A stretch of 64,000 bases of DNA. It comes from Molossus alvarezi (lineage: Eukaryota > Chordata > Mammalia > Chiroptera > Molossidae). Of the stretch, positions 32,771 to 42,599 are shown piece after piece. The number at the start of each line of letters is the position of its first letter. Within the stretch, counting starts at the first letter, position 1. Position numbers and translations under genes: made by a program. Under the pieces are notes generated by a model that did no database searches, was not told the origin of the DNA, and worked only from the letters and a program-made list of their open reading frames with translations. The stretch covers positions 20,088,074-20,152,073 of the forward strand of contig CM073893.1 of NCBI GenBank assembly GCA_037176705.1. The letters are read 5' to 3'.

Positions 32771-33959
32771 AGCAGAAGGAAGGGCTGCCTTATGAACAGA
32801 GCGGGGTAAGGACAAAGGTCCAGCGCTTGAGTGTGTGACTGCAGCAGGTATGACACGGGAAAGAGGAGGGTGTGCGCAGACACAAAGGGTCCTTGAGAAG
32901 GGCCCCTGCCCTAGACCCTTGGGAACTCCTTGGTGGGGCAGTAAATGGGGAGGAGAGCCTCCAGTGTGTTATCACTGAGGACCACCACGGTAGGGGGACT
33001 GCCGGCTGGCCAGAGACCCATTAGCGGCATCGTGATATCCAGAAAAGACATGACGGGACCCGCGCTGTGGAGAGGCCTGCGTGGTAGGAGGCAGAGTGGA
33101 CCTGGAAGATCAGAAGGAACAGAAGCGTGACGAGGCTTTCGTCTCTGGATGCTCCTGGGCCTGCCTGGCACCTTGCCTGTAACAGGTGTGCACTAACGTT
33201 TGTGGGGTGAAGGAAAGGTGACGAGTACGCTCAGAACCTTAGGGAAGCAACAAGACGGAAAACAGTGTGACAACAAAGTGCTGCCTCCAAAGTCACTTCT
33301 TGCTCACCAAGAGGTGTCATAAAGGCACTGACTTTTTAATTTTCCCCTGACTTTTCCTGTGGCAGGAACGTGAGCTGGGAGAAGCAGGGGATCCGGAGCA
33401 CCAATTTTCAAAGGTGAAAGGGTCAGTTCGGATATGACGCCCTCCCCTTGAGGTGATGTTCAGCACATGCCCCTCCTTGGCCGGGAGTGGGCTCCTGGCT
33501 TTAGCGAAACCAGGCCCCCCTGTGTGCCGCGGCGGGTGTGGCGGCGCGTGTGGCGAGAAGCTCCCTGCACGGAGGCCACACTCCCTCCCTGCCTTTTCTT
33601 CCTGGTTTTCATGCCTATTCATTAATGTGATGCTCCCAGAGTCGAGATAATGATTTAAAAGCACCAATTTTGTTACATTCTGAAGTCAGTCTGCCATCAG
33701 GCTGGTTGTAATGAGATTTGGGAAGGAGCTGGGCTCTTAGCTGGGGTCAATTCATCTCTGGGAGAAAGTGCTGCCATCGAAACGCCCAGAAATTATTAGC
33801 ACTTAGAGGACAGCTGAAGAGACCTGTTAATGTGAGATGCCTGGGGAGCCCTGAAGTGTGAGGTGCAATTATATTTCTTATTTATTTCCCCCGGCTTTAC
33901 ATCTAAGGGTGAAGAAAAGATGGGGCCACCAGATCTCATGAAAATCACTAAATATATTA
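32771..33959. other. Single-copy spacer
   Basis: Possible L2 tail words occur near 33,150-33,215. The 33,690-33,900 part is enhancer-like ('ttgtaatgagattt', 'aattattagcacttaga', 'gcaattatatttc') but conservation is unknown. Frames in the GC-rich part look fortuitous. Confidence 0.3.
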
Positions 33960-34200
33960 AGCAGCCCTACACCTGGCGCAGCACCTTACCTTGCATAGCG
34001 TTCGCACTCAGTACTGTGGACTGCTAGGGCACATTCGGTCTCTCATTTGCTTCTCAGCCCAGCGGTGGAGACAGTAGAAGACGGCCTGTTGTTCTGTTTT
34101 GGCTTTTAATACATGAGGAAGCTAAGGCACAGAGTCCAGCCCTTTTTCTAATGAGTGGCAGAGCGGATTCCAAGCTGGGTTTTCCGGTGCCTGTGCACTG
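33960..34200 (-). repeat. MIR SINE fragment (low certainty)
   Basis: Antisense MIR words 'catgaggaagctaaggcacagag' and 'aatgagtggcagagcggattccaagc' are present near 34,113-34,180. Confidence 0.5.
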
Positions 34201-34289
34201 TGACAGTCCGTCACAACACTTCCTTCATGTGCGGCTCTGTGTGAGGCAGCCTGGGGGTCCAGAGAAAGTCAGCACGTGGGATGTTGTCT

Positions 34290-34430
34290 CCCAGTGCTTC
34301 CCAAGTCTGCCTGCATGTCAGATTCATCTAGGAAGCTTTAAAAAATAAAAAAAATAAAATCTAAAAAATGCGCAAACCTGGGTCCCAGCCCAGAGATTTG
34401 CTTTAATTAGATCAAGTCAGGCCCAGACCC
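34290..34430 (+). mobile_element. MER5-like hAT (Charlie-type) MITE, low certainty
   Basis: The words 'gcttcccaagtctgcctgcatgtcagattcatctagg', then 'aacctgggtcccagcccagagatttg' recall MER5-group elements. An A-rich (AAAAT)n insertion lies between them. Confidence 0.5.
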
Positions 34431-34649
34431 TTAAGCTCGTAGAGATGGGAGAGAGAAGGAAAAATGGTGAGAATCCAGTGGTTTCTCTGTTATTTGTTCT
34501 AACAGCAACGCTTTATTGACAGGTGCCCAGACTGCTGTGGGGCCTTATCACATTCAATTCTACTAACAACCCTTCCAGGCGAGGAACATATTGACATTCT
34601 CAGGGAACTTAGTATGGAATAGTGAAAGAAATAAAGGGGTGGGAACTAA

Positions 34650-34790
34650 CAGAAACTGACTTCAAACCCAAGCTCTGCCAGTTTCTATTTGTGAAATTTT
34701 AAATAAGTCATTTAAAACTCTTCAAGGCAAATTTGCCTAGTTTGTAAAATGGGATATAAAAATTTGCCCTTAGTGTGAAGGTCAAACAGA
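34650..34790 (+). repeat. MIR SINE fragment
   Basis: The words 'gacttcaaacccaagctctgccag' and 'gaaattttaaataagtcatttaa', followed by 'gtaaaatgggatataaaa'. Confidence 0.6.
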
Positions 34791-34839
34791 AGAAAGTGTA
34801 TCTTTGAACTTTGTACGGTTTACTAGGGAAGCCATAAAC

Positions 34840-34930
34840 ACATCATCCCAGTGATACTACAGAGGAGGAAACTGAGGCTCCAATCTGGCAAGCAATTTGC
34901 CCAAGGTCAAGGGTCACAGCCCAGGCCTTC
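34840..34930 (-). repeat. MIR-type fragment
   Basis: Antisense core: 'agaggaggaaactgaggctcc', then 'caatttgcccaaggtcaagggtcacagccc'. Confidence 0.55.
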
Positions 34931-34943
34931 AAGGGACAGACAC

Positions 34944-34992
<49 letters not shown>
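34944..34992. repeat. (TA)n microsatellite
   Basis: About 24 uninterrupted TA units; self-complementary and likely length-variable. Confidence 0.98.
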
Positions 34993-34997
<5 letters not shown>

Positions 34998-35770
34998 CAG
35001 CACCACCCCCTGTACTGCGGGGCCTTCAGGACAAACCACCAGAGGAAAACTTTCCCAGTACCTTGTGCCCTGTGGGCATTTGCATCCTTTGCCTCTGCCC
35101 TGGGAAGGCAGGATAATGCTTGGAGAGAAGCTGGAGAGGCTTCCTGGCATCTTTGAAGAGTGAGTGTCACCAAAATGTTCCCAGTGCTCAGGGAATCACG
35201 GAATAGACCAAGCTCTCTAGAGCCCAGAGTATACATTCAGATAATTAGAGACTTTTAAAGCTGGAAGGCATATCAATTGTAGGTTTCACAAAAGAAAAGG
35301 AAATTGGAGAAACTCCAGGGATAGGAGGCTTGAGGTTTCTAGAGTAGTGGCTATAAAAAGGCTTGCCTGGGAAACGGGCAGACCCGCCTTGCCTGCAGGG
35401 TTCTGAGGGTCCCAGCCGGTGGGCCAGTGCTTTCCAATCTCCTCGGGAAGCAGCTGTTCTCAGCGGGCTGCGCATTAGAATGGGGGGTGGGGGGTCACAG
35501 GGCTCCAAAAGTGGGGGCAGGAGGTGAGGCGCCTAGGCGGATTAAGTCAGTTTTGGGCGGGGGGGCTGAGCAGGAAATCTCCCAAGGCAATTTCAATTAA
35601 GGCTGAGACAGCTTCTTAAGCATCATCCATATATGAGTTGTAATTATGTTACTATGCAAGTAGACCAAGGACTGTTATGGAATAGGGTGCCCACCTTCCA
35701 CTAAGGCTCAAATAAGAACTAACAGCCTTAGTATAGCAGAAGGGACCAGTTAGACCTAAGGAGGAGCTGT
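34993..35770. other. Single-copy spacer
   Basis: G-rich runs occur at 35,482-35,493 and 35,560-35,566. A fragment near 35,450-35,480 ('cagctgttctcagcgggctgcgcattagaat') is weakly MER5-like. Otherwise nothing recognised. Confidence 0.3.
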
Positions 35771-35873
35771 CTGCCCCTCTCACATGGATGTTTCTCTCTC
35801 TCTCTCTCTCCCTCCCACTCTATCTGAACAAAATATAGAAAAATGTCCTTGGGTGAGGATTAAAAAAAAAGAA
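35771..35873 (+). mobile_element. VES SINE, 3' part only
   Basis: CT-rich VES body from 'cccctctcacatggatgtttctctctc' through 'cccactctatctgaaca' to the tail 'tgtccttgggtgaggattaaaaaaaaa'. The tRNA-like head is absent, so the copy is 5'-truncated. Confidence 0.9.
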
Positions 35874-35896
35874 GAGGCCCCAGTATTTGCCTCTAG

Positions 35897-36094
35897 CAGC
35901 GGTTCTCAACCTTCCTAATGCTGGGACCCTTTAATACGGCTCCTCATGTTGTATGTGGGCGTATCTGCACATGGGCGGACCCGCCTGGAGACGGATAGAG
36001 GAGCGGTGTCTCGGTTTTCCGATGGCCTTAGGCGACCCCTGTGAAAGGGTCTTTTGACCCCCAAAGGGGTTGCGACCCACAGGTTGAGAAGCTG
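35897..36094. mobile_element. Non-autonomous hAT MITE, SPIN-like
   Basis: A 198-bp element with terminal inverted repeats. The left end begins CAGCGGTTCTCAACCT. The right end, reversed, reads CAGC-TTCTCAACCT with two bases missing. Subterminal sequence includes TGGGTCGCAACCCC and GGGTCAAAAGACCC, and the interior 'ctctatccgtctccaggcggg' has no coding capacity. These are the ends of the hAT-superfamily SPIN/OposCharlie-like MITEs known from vespertilionid bats and a patchy set of other tetrapods. Flanks GCCTCTAG (35,889-35,896) and GTATCTAG (overlapping the right end) agree at six of eight bases, a possible eroded 8-bp target duplication. Confidence 0.82.
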
Positions 36095-36383
36095 TATCTA
36101 GGGTGACCCAAATGTGGGCTTCCAGGGAAGACATGTGATCTCTGGTCTTTGTTTGTTGTTTAATAAAGGAAATCAATAACCACCCATAGGTAATATTTAA
36201 GATTGGGACTGGAGGCCATGAGGGCAGCTTTAAAAGCAGTTCTTCTTGTTTTAGAACAAGAATGAATTTTTATCTTCCAGACTTACTTCACACCTAGCTT
36301 TCACACAATAAATATGTGTAATCTGTACAGAGGATTTGTGTCTTCAAAAGGTAACATTTTTCTGATTGTGTAAAAAAAATATT
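36095..36383. other. Spacer
   Basis: Nothing recognised. Confidence 0.3.
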
Positions 36384-36602
36384 CAGCACGGCAGGTGTGG
36401 CTCAGTGGATTGAGTGTCAACCCATGGACTGAGAGGTCCTGGTTCCATTCCCCGTCAGGGCACATGCCCGGGTTTCAGGCTCCATCCCTAGTAAGGGGCG
36501 TGCAGGAGGCAGCCGATCAATGTTTTTCTCTCATATTGATGTTTCTATCTCTTTCCCTTCCTCTCTCTCTAAAAAATCAATAAAAACATATTTAGAAAAA
36601 TA
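36384..36602 (+). mobile_element. VES SINE
   Basis: Head 'ggcaggtgtggctcagtggattgagtgtc', B-box-like GGTTCCATTCC, 'gggcacatgcccgggttt', 'gcaggaggcagcc', CT-rich body and the tail 'aaaaaatcaataaaaacatattt'. This is an older VES type ending in AATAAA-like sequence. Confidence 0.92.
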
Positions 36603-37488
36603 AAAACATTCATTTTCAAAATTTGAAAATCAAAAATATAAAATATTTAAATCACCCATAATCTCATGGCCCAGAGGCAATCATTACTCCTTTAGCTCAG
36701 TGTGTTTTCATGTGAACCAATATGCTGTCTACTATACGGGGGAAAATAATTATTACTGGGGAATAAGACATCTATATTAGAGTTGAAGAACAAGTCCCCA
36801 AATCACATTTCAGAAATATTGCAAATTTTTTGCTCATTGTTCACAAAGTATGAGAGCAGGATATTATACAGGTCTAAGTAGAGACCCCAGTGCCTGCAGA
36901 AAGTGCCCTGTCGCAGCAGCTGGGCAGATCTCAGGGCTAATGCTGAGCAGCTTGGACCTGCAGCTCCAGGAGCCAGACTTCTCTGAGGTGCCCTGAGTGG
37001 CTTGCAGCTGGGGACACATGCCCCAAGAACAGAGGTTTGTGGTCTGAGCTAGGAACACACAGGTATGATGCATTTCCTGTAGCGGCTGCTGATGGCCTCA
37101 TAACTCACTGCCTGCTCTTCCCAGGTCCTCAGCCCCGCTTCATGGAGGGTGGTGCTGAGAGATAAGAACCAGGAATCAATTTGGTTGGGGAAAAAAACCT
37201 CCAGATATTCACAGTGAGCATTTGTTCTTACTCTCTCTCCCTACTCAGTTTTCTGAGCAACAAATGCCCCTTCACTGCCTTTCTGCCCCACTTCATTGAT
37301 TATCAACCCAATAATGAGCAGGTATTTCCTGGGGCCATAGCTAGGTGATGGTGTCATTAAGAGGGCCACAAAGCCATGGAAATAACACTTGCTTGTAATT
37401 TGCACCTTTGTTATAGTTAATTAGAATAGTTAAAATTCAATTCAGTGATTTTTCCACGTTAGAGGCTAATTATTCTAATGAAACCATC
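36603..37488. other. Single-copy spacer, AT-rich ends
   Basis: No repeat recognised with confidence. The 37,380-37,480 part is AT-rich with TTAATTAGAATAG-type words. Confidence 0.3.
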
Positions 37489-37628
37489 TTTTTTTTTTTT
37501 TTTTGACTGCCTACTACATCTCAGGCACTGTGCTAGGTCCTGAGGCTATACAGTCCAAGGAGCTGATGGTTTATTTGGGGAAACAAGAAACCAAATAAAT
37601 CAAAGACATTATGTTTGGGCTATTAGTA
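37489..37628 (+). repeat. Poly(T) run and ancient dispersed repeat
   Basis: Sixteen T precede 'gactgcctactacatctcaggcactgtgctagg', the opening of the same ancient repeat seen at 32.3 and 61.1 kb. It is cut by the MaLR LTR that follows. Confidence 0.6.
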
Positions 37629-38050
37629 TATGTGTTCATTTCCTAGCGCCATAGTGACAAAGTACCACAAACTAGGGGGCTTAACAACAGAAATTATCTC
37701 ACAGTTCTGGAGGCTAGAAGTCCCGAATCAAGGCCTGGGTAGGGTTGACTCTCCATGGTCTGTGAGGGAGGAACTCTGTTCTCTCTACCAGCTTCTGGTC
37801 GCTTCAGGAGTTCCTTGGCTTGTCGATGGCATTCTTTCTGTGTCTTTACATCCTTTTTCTTCTATTTATGTTTGTTTCTGGGTTCAAAATTCCCCCTTTG
37901 ATAAGAACACCAGTGACATTGGATTATGGTCCACCCCAATGATCTCTTTTTGATCATCTGCAAAGACTCTATTTCCAAATCAAGTCACATTCCCAGGCAC
38001 TGAGGGTTAAGACTTCAACATCTTTTTTGAGAACATAATTCAAGCCATGT
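37629..38050 (-). mobile_element. MaLR-type solo LTR
   Basis: The complement of a MaLR LTR: 'gtgttcatttcctagcgccatagtgacaaagtaccacaaact', 'gttctggaggctagaagtcc', 'gataagaacaccagtgacattggatta', 'gacttcaacatct'. No internal region. Confidence 0.87.
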
Positions 38051-38884
38051 GGTACTCATATATATGTGTAAGGCACAGGACAAGTTCCTGGTGGGAGGGT
38101 CTGGGTTGGCCAAGGGAAGAGGAAGAGAGAAAATCATGGGCAAAGACCCAGCAGGCCAGGATCAGCCTCCTACAAAACCTGGCCAATAGCAACAGCACAA
38201 AAACAAGCCCCACAGCTGAGCTGTTCCCTGGTTAGTTCACTCCAAAGACCCCAGAATCTTGGGTAGGGGCAGAAAAACCCCAGGGAACCAGAGACCTGGG
38301 AAGGAGTAGCCCAGGCAGATAGTCTGCTCTGCAGGAGGTTATTTAGGATGTTGGCAGAGGAGGGAGATGGTGGGGGCCCGGGAAGGTTGCTGCTCAGAGG
38401 TACTGTGGGACTGCCCACTCCCCAGAAGACAGCCATACAAGGTACATGCGTGAGCAAGCTACCACTGTGGGTGACTGGGGCACAGTCACACTGGGGACCC
38501 TTGAGAGACAATAGGAACACACCTCAGAGTTGTCCCCTCAAGAAGGAAGAATCTGAGTAGTTTCCCCCAATTTCTTCTCATCCTTTGTCAAAGCTGCCTC
38601 GGGGTAGTCGCAGGCACTTGCAGGGGGAAGCATTGCATGTCTGGGAAGGGTAAGTGCGAGGGGGAGTTGGCACCTGCAGAGCCCGCTGCAATGCGGATAA
38701 CAAGCATGCAGTCTTCCACCTGCGGGAAGTGTCAACAGGTGCACAGAGGTCGAGGGTATGGGCTCAGGGCTTCGACAGACCTCAGATCATAGTCTCATCT
38801 CTGAAATTCTGCCTGACTCATGGGATAGTTGGGAGGAGTAAATATATATAACCATAAAATTATGTCTATATTAAATATTAATAT
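38051..38884. other. Single-copy spacer
   Basis: No gene or clear repeat. AT-rich TATATA words occur at 38,840-38,890. Confidence 0.3.
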
Positions 38885-39100
38885 ATTATACATATTACAG
38901 TGTTTACAATGATCAGGATGCTATTTTAAGTGCATGATATAAATAACTCATTTAATCCTCAGTAACAGTAAAATGCCAATGGTATTATTTCTATTTTGCC
39001 TATGAGGAAATCAAGGCACTAGCTAGCAAGTAGCAGAGATGGGATTTGGTTGGGTAACACACATTCCTAATCATTACGTGGTACTGCCTCTTTGCAATGA
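38885..39100 (-). repeat. MIR SINE
   Basis: Antisense MIR: 'taactcatttaatcctcagtaac', 'tattttgcctatgaggaaatcaaggcac', 'gcaagtagcagagatgggatttg'. Confidence 0.75.
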
Positions 39101-39839
39101 AATAACATTACCCACTTCGATGAAATAATTACCCAATTGGTAATAAGTGCCCAATGTATTATTGTTCATTGCCGCTACCTTCAGGCACATGAGGTGCACA
39201 ACACACACTCCTCCCCCATGCCCTTGTTCTCTGAGCTGTCCTCTGCAGCCGCACTGGGACTGCTATCCCAGAGCAGGTGAGAAGCAGTTAAATGCCCCCC
39301 AAAGTGAAGGGAGCCCCTTGCTGAATGCGTGTGGCGTCAGGGAGCAGCCCCAGGAGCCTGAACCTTGCTTGGAGGCAAAGGTGGGCCGGTGGAGCGGGCA
39401 TGGCCAAAGGCGCAACAGGAAGTGCTTTTATCATGAGGGCTGTGTCGACTTTCACATTTGGATCAATGCCGCTCCTCAGGTCTTATAACTCAACTGTTCT
39501 AGTTTATCACAAGACTTTAAAAATAAATGCATACGCGTAACTTTCTAGTCCACATGTTAGTGAAAATAAGTGGCTATGAACACCTCTCTTCTTTTACTGG
39601 GACATTAACAGCTTTCACTGGGTAAACCTCACTTCATTGTGTTTATTCCAGTCTAGTCAGGAGAGGAGACCAGCTGAAGCAGGTCCAGCAGGCTGCCTGG
39701 CTGCAGGGCACCATCTGTCCTGTAGCCTTTGGGAATGGAGCAGAGGGCTCCCGGAGGTGCGCCACCTAATGGCACAGAGCAGAAACACAAATTAGAAGCG
39801 TCTTCACCTTCAGCTCCTTCTGGTCTCAGTCCAGGCCAG
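39101..39839. other. Single-copy spacer
   Basis: Nothing recognised beyond short fortuitous frames. Confidence 0.3.
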
Positions 39840-40095
39840 CAAAGTGGTTAATGCAGAACGGCCCAGCCTAGCTGCCTGGCCTTCAGTCCTGCCTCCAACC
39901 ACCTGTGTGAACCTGGACAATGCAGCTGAGTGTCTCTGTGCCTCAGTTTCCTCGTCCCTAGAACAGAGTCGATGGTGATTGCTAACACATGGCTGTGCTG
40001 TGAGCATTAGATGAGATGATGCATGTAATGTGCTTAATGGGGTGCCCGGCTCCTAGAAAATGTTATATAAATGGTATCTGTTGTCATTTTTATTA
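39840..40095 (+). repeat. MIR SINE, nearly full length
   Basis: The words 'cctgtgtgaacctggacaatgcagctga', 'ctgtgcctcagtttcctcgtcccta', 'tgtgagcattagatgagatgatgcatgtaatgtgctta' and a TTATTAT end. Confidence 0.88.
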
Positions 40096-40381
40096 TAAGG
40101 ATCCCCCATACTTCTGTATCACCTTAATGGCCCCTGCGGTTGTGTGGCGGATGAAAAACAAGTTCCCAGGAAGTTAATTGACTTATTTAGACTCGAGAGT
40201 CTCATTACAGGCTGGAGCAAGAACAGAATTCAGGATTGTTATTTTTCACCCAAAGCCTCTAAGATCTTAGTGTGACCACCTGTATTCAGCAGAAAAAGCC
40301 AGAAAGCATGGTCTTTCCTGGTGGATAAGATGTAATGCTCTCTAATGAATCAGGCAACCTAAATTAAAGGTGCCAGGGCTT
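40096..40381. other. Spacer
   Basis: Nothing recognised. Confidence 0.3.
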
Positions 40382-40841
40382 ATTACAGTCAGGGTTCTCC
40401 AGAGACGAGAACCAATAGATCTATCTACATGCCTGTCTATAGAAAAGGGGGATCACTTTATTTATTTATAGAAAGAAGAGAGAGGTTGGTTTTGAGGACT
40501 TGGCTCCCGTGATTGTGGGAGCTGGCAAGTCCAAAATCTGCAGGGGAGGCCAGCAGGATGGAGACCTAAGGAAAAGTTGATATTGCAGTTTGAGTCCAAA
40601 GGCAGTCTGCAGACGGAATTCCCTCTTCCTCAGGGAAGGTCCGCTGGTTTTCTCTCAAAACCTTCAACTGCTTATGAGTCCCACCTGCATTATGGAGGGC
40701 ACTCTGTCCTACTCAAAGTCTACTGATTTAAATGTTAATCTCATCCAAAAAATACCTGCACAGAAACCTCTGGACTGGTGTTTGACCAAATACCGAGTCC
40801 TTTGGCCCAACCAAGTCGACGCATAAAATTAAGCATCACAT
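40382..40841 (-). mobile_element. MLT2-type (ERVL) solo LTR
   Basis: The plus strand reads 'cagtcagggttctccagagacgagaaccaat', 'tgattgtgggagctggcaagtccaaaatctgcaggg', 'ctactgatttaaatgttaatc' and ends 'taaaattaagcatcaca'. The polyadenylation side faces left, so the LTR is on the minus strand. It is about 460 bp, near full length, with no internal ERVL sequence. Confidence 0.87.
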
Positions 40842-41275
40842 CCAGGATGATAAAGTGCATCAGTGCAGCCTCTGTCCAGCAAGCACCCACATCGATGAGG
40901 GTGTGTTTTTTTCTGCTGGATCTTTGTGGGCACATAAAGTCATGACTTCTCCCAGCAGCCTAAAAGGACCTGAGCCGCATGGGATTTGGGGAAGGAGCCA
41001 GGTTCTATTAGTGAGAGAGAATGAAATTTACAGATTACACTCGTCAACAAGCCTGCTGCCTGGTTCCCCTTTGCTTATGCAATTCTTGCCCATTCTCTGA
41101 GAGGCCACTTGTTTGGGATGCTGTCCCCAATACCCCAGGATGCTCTTGGTTTTCTGTTAAATGCCCTCTGGCACCCAGTGCCTCCCCATGCTGTGGTACT
41201 TCTCATGTGTAATGTAATTGTTTAATAATTTGTCAGTTCCTCCTGCTGAACTCTCAACATCTTGGGGACTATGCT
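40842..41275. other. Single-copy DNA flanking the half-L1
   Basis: The last 70 bases are weakly L2-like ('ttcctcctgctgaactctcaacatcttgggga'). Otherwise nothing recognised. Confidence 0.35.
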
Positions 41276-41302
41276 CCAACACACTTCTTTTTTTTTTTTT
41301 TT

Positions 41303-41657
41303 CCAAATCTTTATTGTTGGATGTAAAATGTATTACAGATGTTCCACATTTTTCCCCCATTGACCCCCTCCTGCCCCCTCCCGCCCCCCTCCCACCTTTT
41401 CCCACATTATTGTCTGTGTCCATTGGTTATGTATATAAGTTCTTTGGTTTATTTCTTCCCACCCTCCCAACCCCTTTCCCTTTGAGGTTTGTCAGTCTAG
41501 CAATGAATTTGTGCTTCTTAATCCCTTCACCTTTTTCACCCATTCCCCCAATCCCCTTCCCAACTGGCAACCACCAAAATGTTCTCTGTATCTATGAGAA
41601 TGTTTCTGTTCTTCCTGTTCATTTTGTTTGTAGATTCCATTGTTGATAGATATGCAT
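41303..41657 (-). other. ORF2 deletion junction and L1 3'UTR of the half-L1
   Basis: Downstream of ORF1 on the minus strand, ORF2 begins at the ATG at 41,667-41,665, overlapping the ORF1 stop exactly as in the L1 at 19,986. After about ten codons (to about 41,640) the sequence passes into GGAATCTAC, which matches the last codons of ORF2 and the start of the L1 3'UTR (compare 24,149-24,200). The 3'UTR is G-rich (GGGAGGGGGGCGGGAGGGGG type near 41,375-41,395) and ends in AATAAA. Confidence 0.85.
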
Positions 41658-42599
41658 TCATTGCCATTTTGTTTGTTCATACATTTTATCTTTTTCTTCA
41701 AAAAGACCCTTCATCATTTCATATAATAATGGTTTGGTGGTGATGAACTCCTTTAACTTTTTCTTGTCTGGGAAAGTTTTTGTATGTCCATCGATTCTAA
41801 ATGACAGCTTTGCAGGATAGAGTAATTTTGGTTGTAGGTTCTTGGTTTTCATCACTCTAAATATTTCTTGCCACTCCCTTCTGGCCTGCAAAGTTTCTTT
41901 TGAGAAATCAGCTGACAGCCTAATGGGTACTCCCTTGTAGGTAACTATCTGCCTTTCTCTTGCTGCTTTTAATATTCTCTCTTTGTCTTGAACCTTTTGC
42001 ATTTTGATGATGATGTGTCTTGGTGTGTGCCTCTTGGGGTTCATCTTGTTTGGGACTCTCTGTGCTTCCTGGACTTGTATGTCTGTTTCCTTCACCAAGT
42101 TAGGAAAGTTTTCTGCCATTATTGTTTCAAACAGGTTTTCGATTTCTTGTTCTCTCTCTTCTCCTTCGGGCACCCCCAAGATGCGAATGTTGGCACGCTT
42201 GAAGTTATCCCAGAGGCTCCTTACTCTATCCTCATTTTTTTGGATTCTTTTTTCTTTTTGCTCTTCTGATTGGGGATTTTTTGCTTCCTTATATTCCAAA
42301 TCGATGGTTTGCTCCTTGGATCTACATACTCTATTATTGAAGCTGTGTAAATTATTCTTTATTTCAGTTAATGCCTCCTTTAATTCTAACTGTGTATCCA
42401 TGATTTCTAACTGGTACTTTTTTATGCTCTTGATGCCCTCCCTAAGTTCACTGAGGTTCTCACCAAGTTCATTGAGCATCCTTATAAGCAGTATTTTGAA
42501 CTCAGTATCTGTTAGGTTGCTTATCTCCCTTTCGCTTAGTTCTTTTATTGGGGTTTTGTTCTGTTCTTTCATTTGGGACCTGTTTCTTTGTATCCTCAT
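41658..42599 (-). CDS. L1-type ORF1 protein (RNA-binding nucleic-acid chaperone), intact
   Basis: An uninterrupted frame of 313 codons ends in K-W-Q-stop. The order matches L1 ORF1p: a basic, polar N-terminus (1-30), a heptad-patterned coiled coil with spaced L/I (about 33-120), an RRM (about 134-205, with NIRILGVPEGEE at 137-148 and RHIIIKM at 194-200), and a C-terminal domain (about 206-290) with LQARREWQ at 237-244 and YPAKLSFRIDG at 261-271. Human ORF1p is about 338 residues, so this is slightly short, mainly at the N-terminus. Known family role: trimeric, binds L1 RNA in cytoplasmic RNPs and is needed for autonomous L1 mobility. The start is chosen because the same MxxQRNRxQMKE begins the decayed L1 ORF1 at 19,022. 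A 211-codon antisense frame is a shadow of this gene. Confidence 0.95.
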   Translation of the reverse strand: MRIQRNRSQMKEQNKTPIKELSEREISNLTDTEFKILLIRMLNELGENLSELREGIKSIKKYQLEIMDTQLELKEALTEIKNNLHSFNNRVCRSKEQTIDLEYKEAKNPQSEEQKEKRIQKNEDRVRSLWDNFKRANIRILGVPEGEEREQEIENLFETIMAENFPNLVKETDIQVQEAQRVPNKMNPKRHTPRHIIIKMQKVQDKERILKAARERQIVTYKGVPIRLSADFSKETLQARREWQEIFRVMKTKNLQPKLLYPAKLSFRIDGHTKTFPDKKKLKEFITTKPLLYEMMKGLFEEKDKMYEQTKWQ

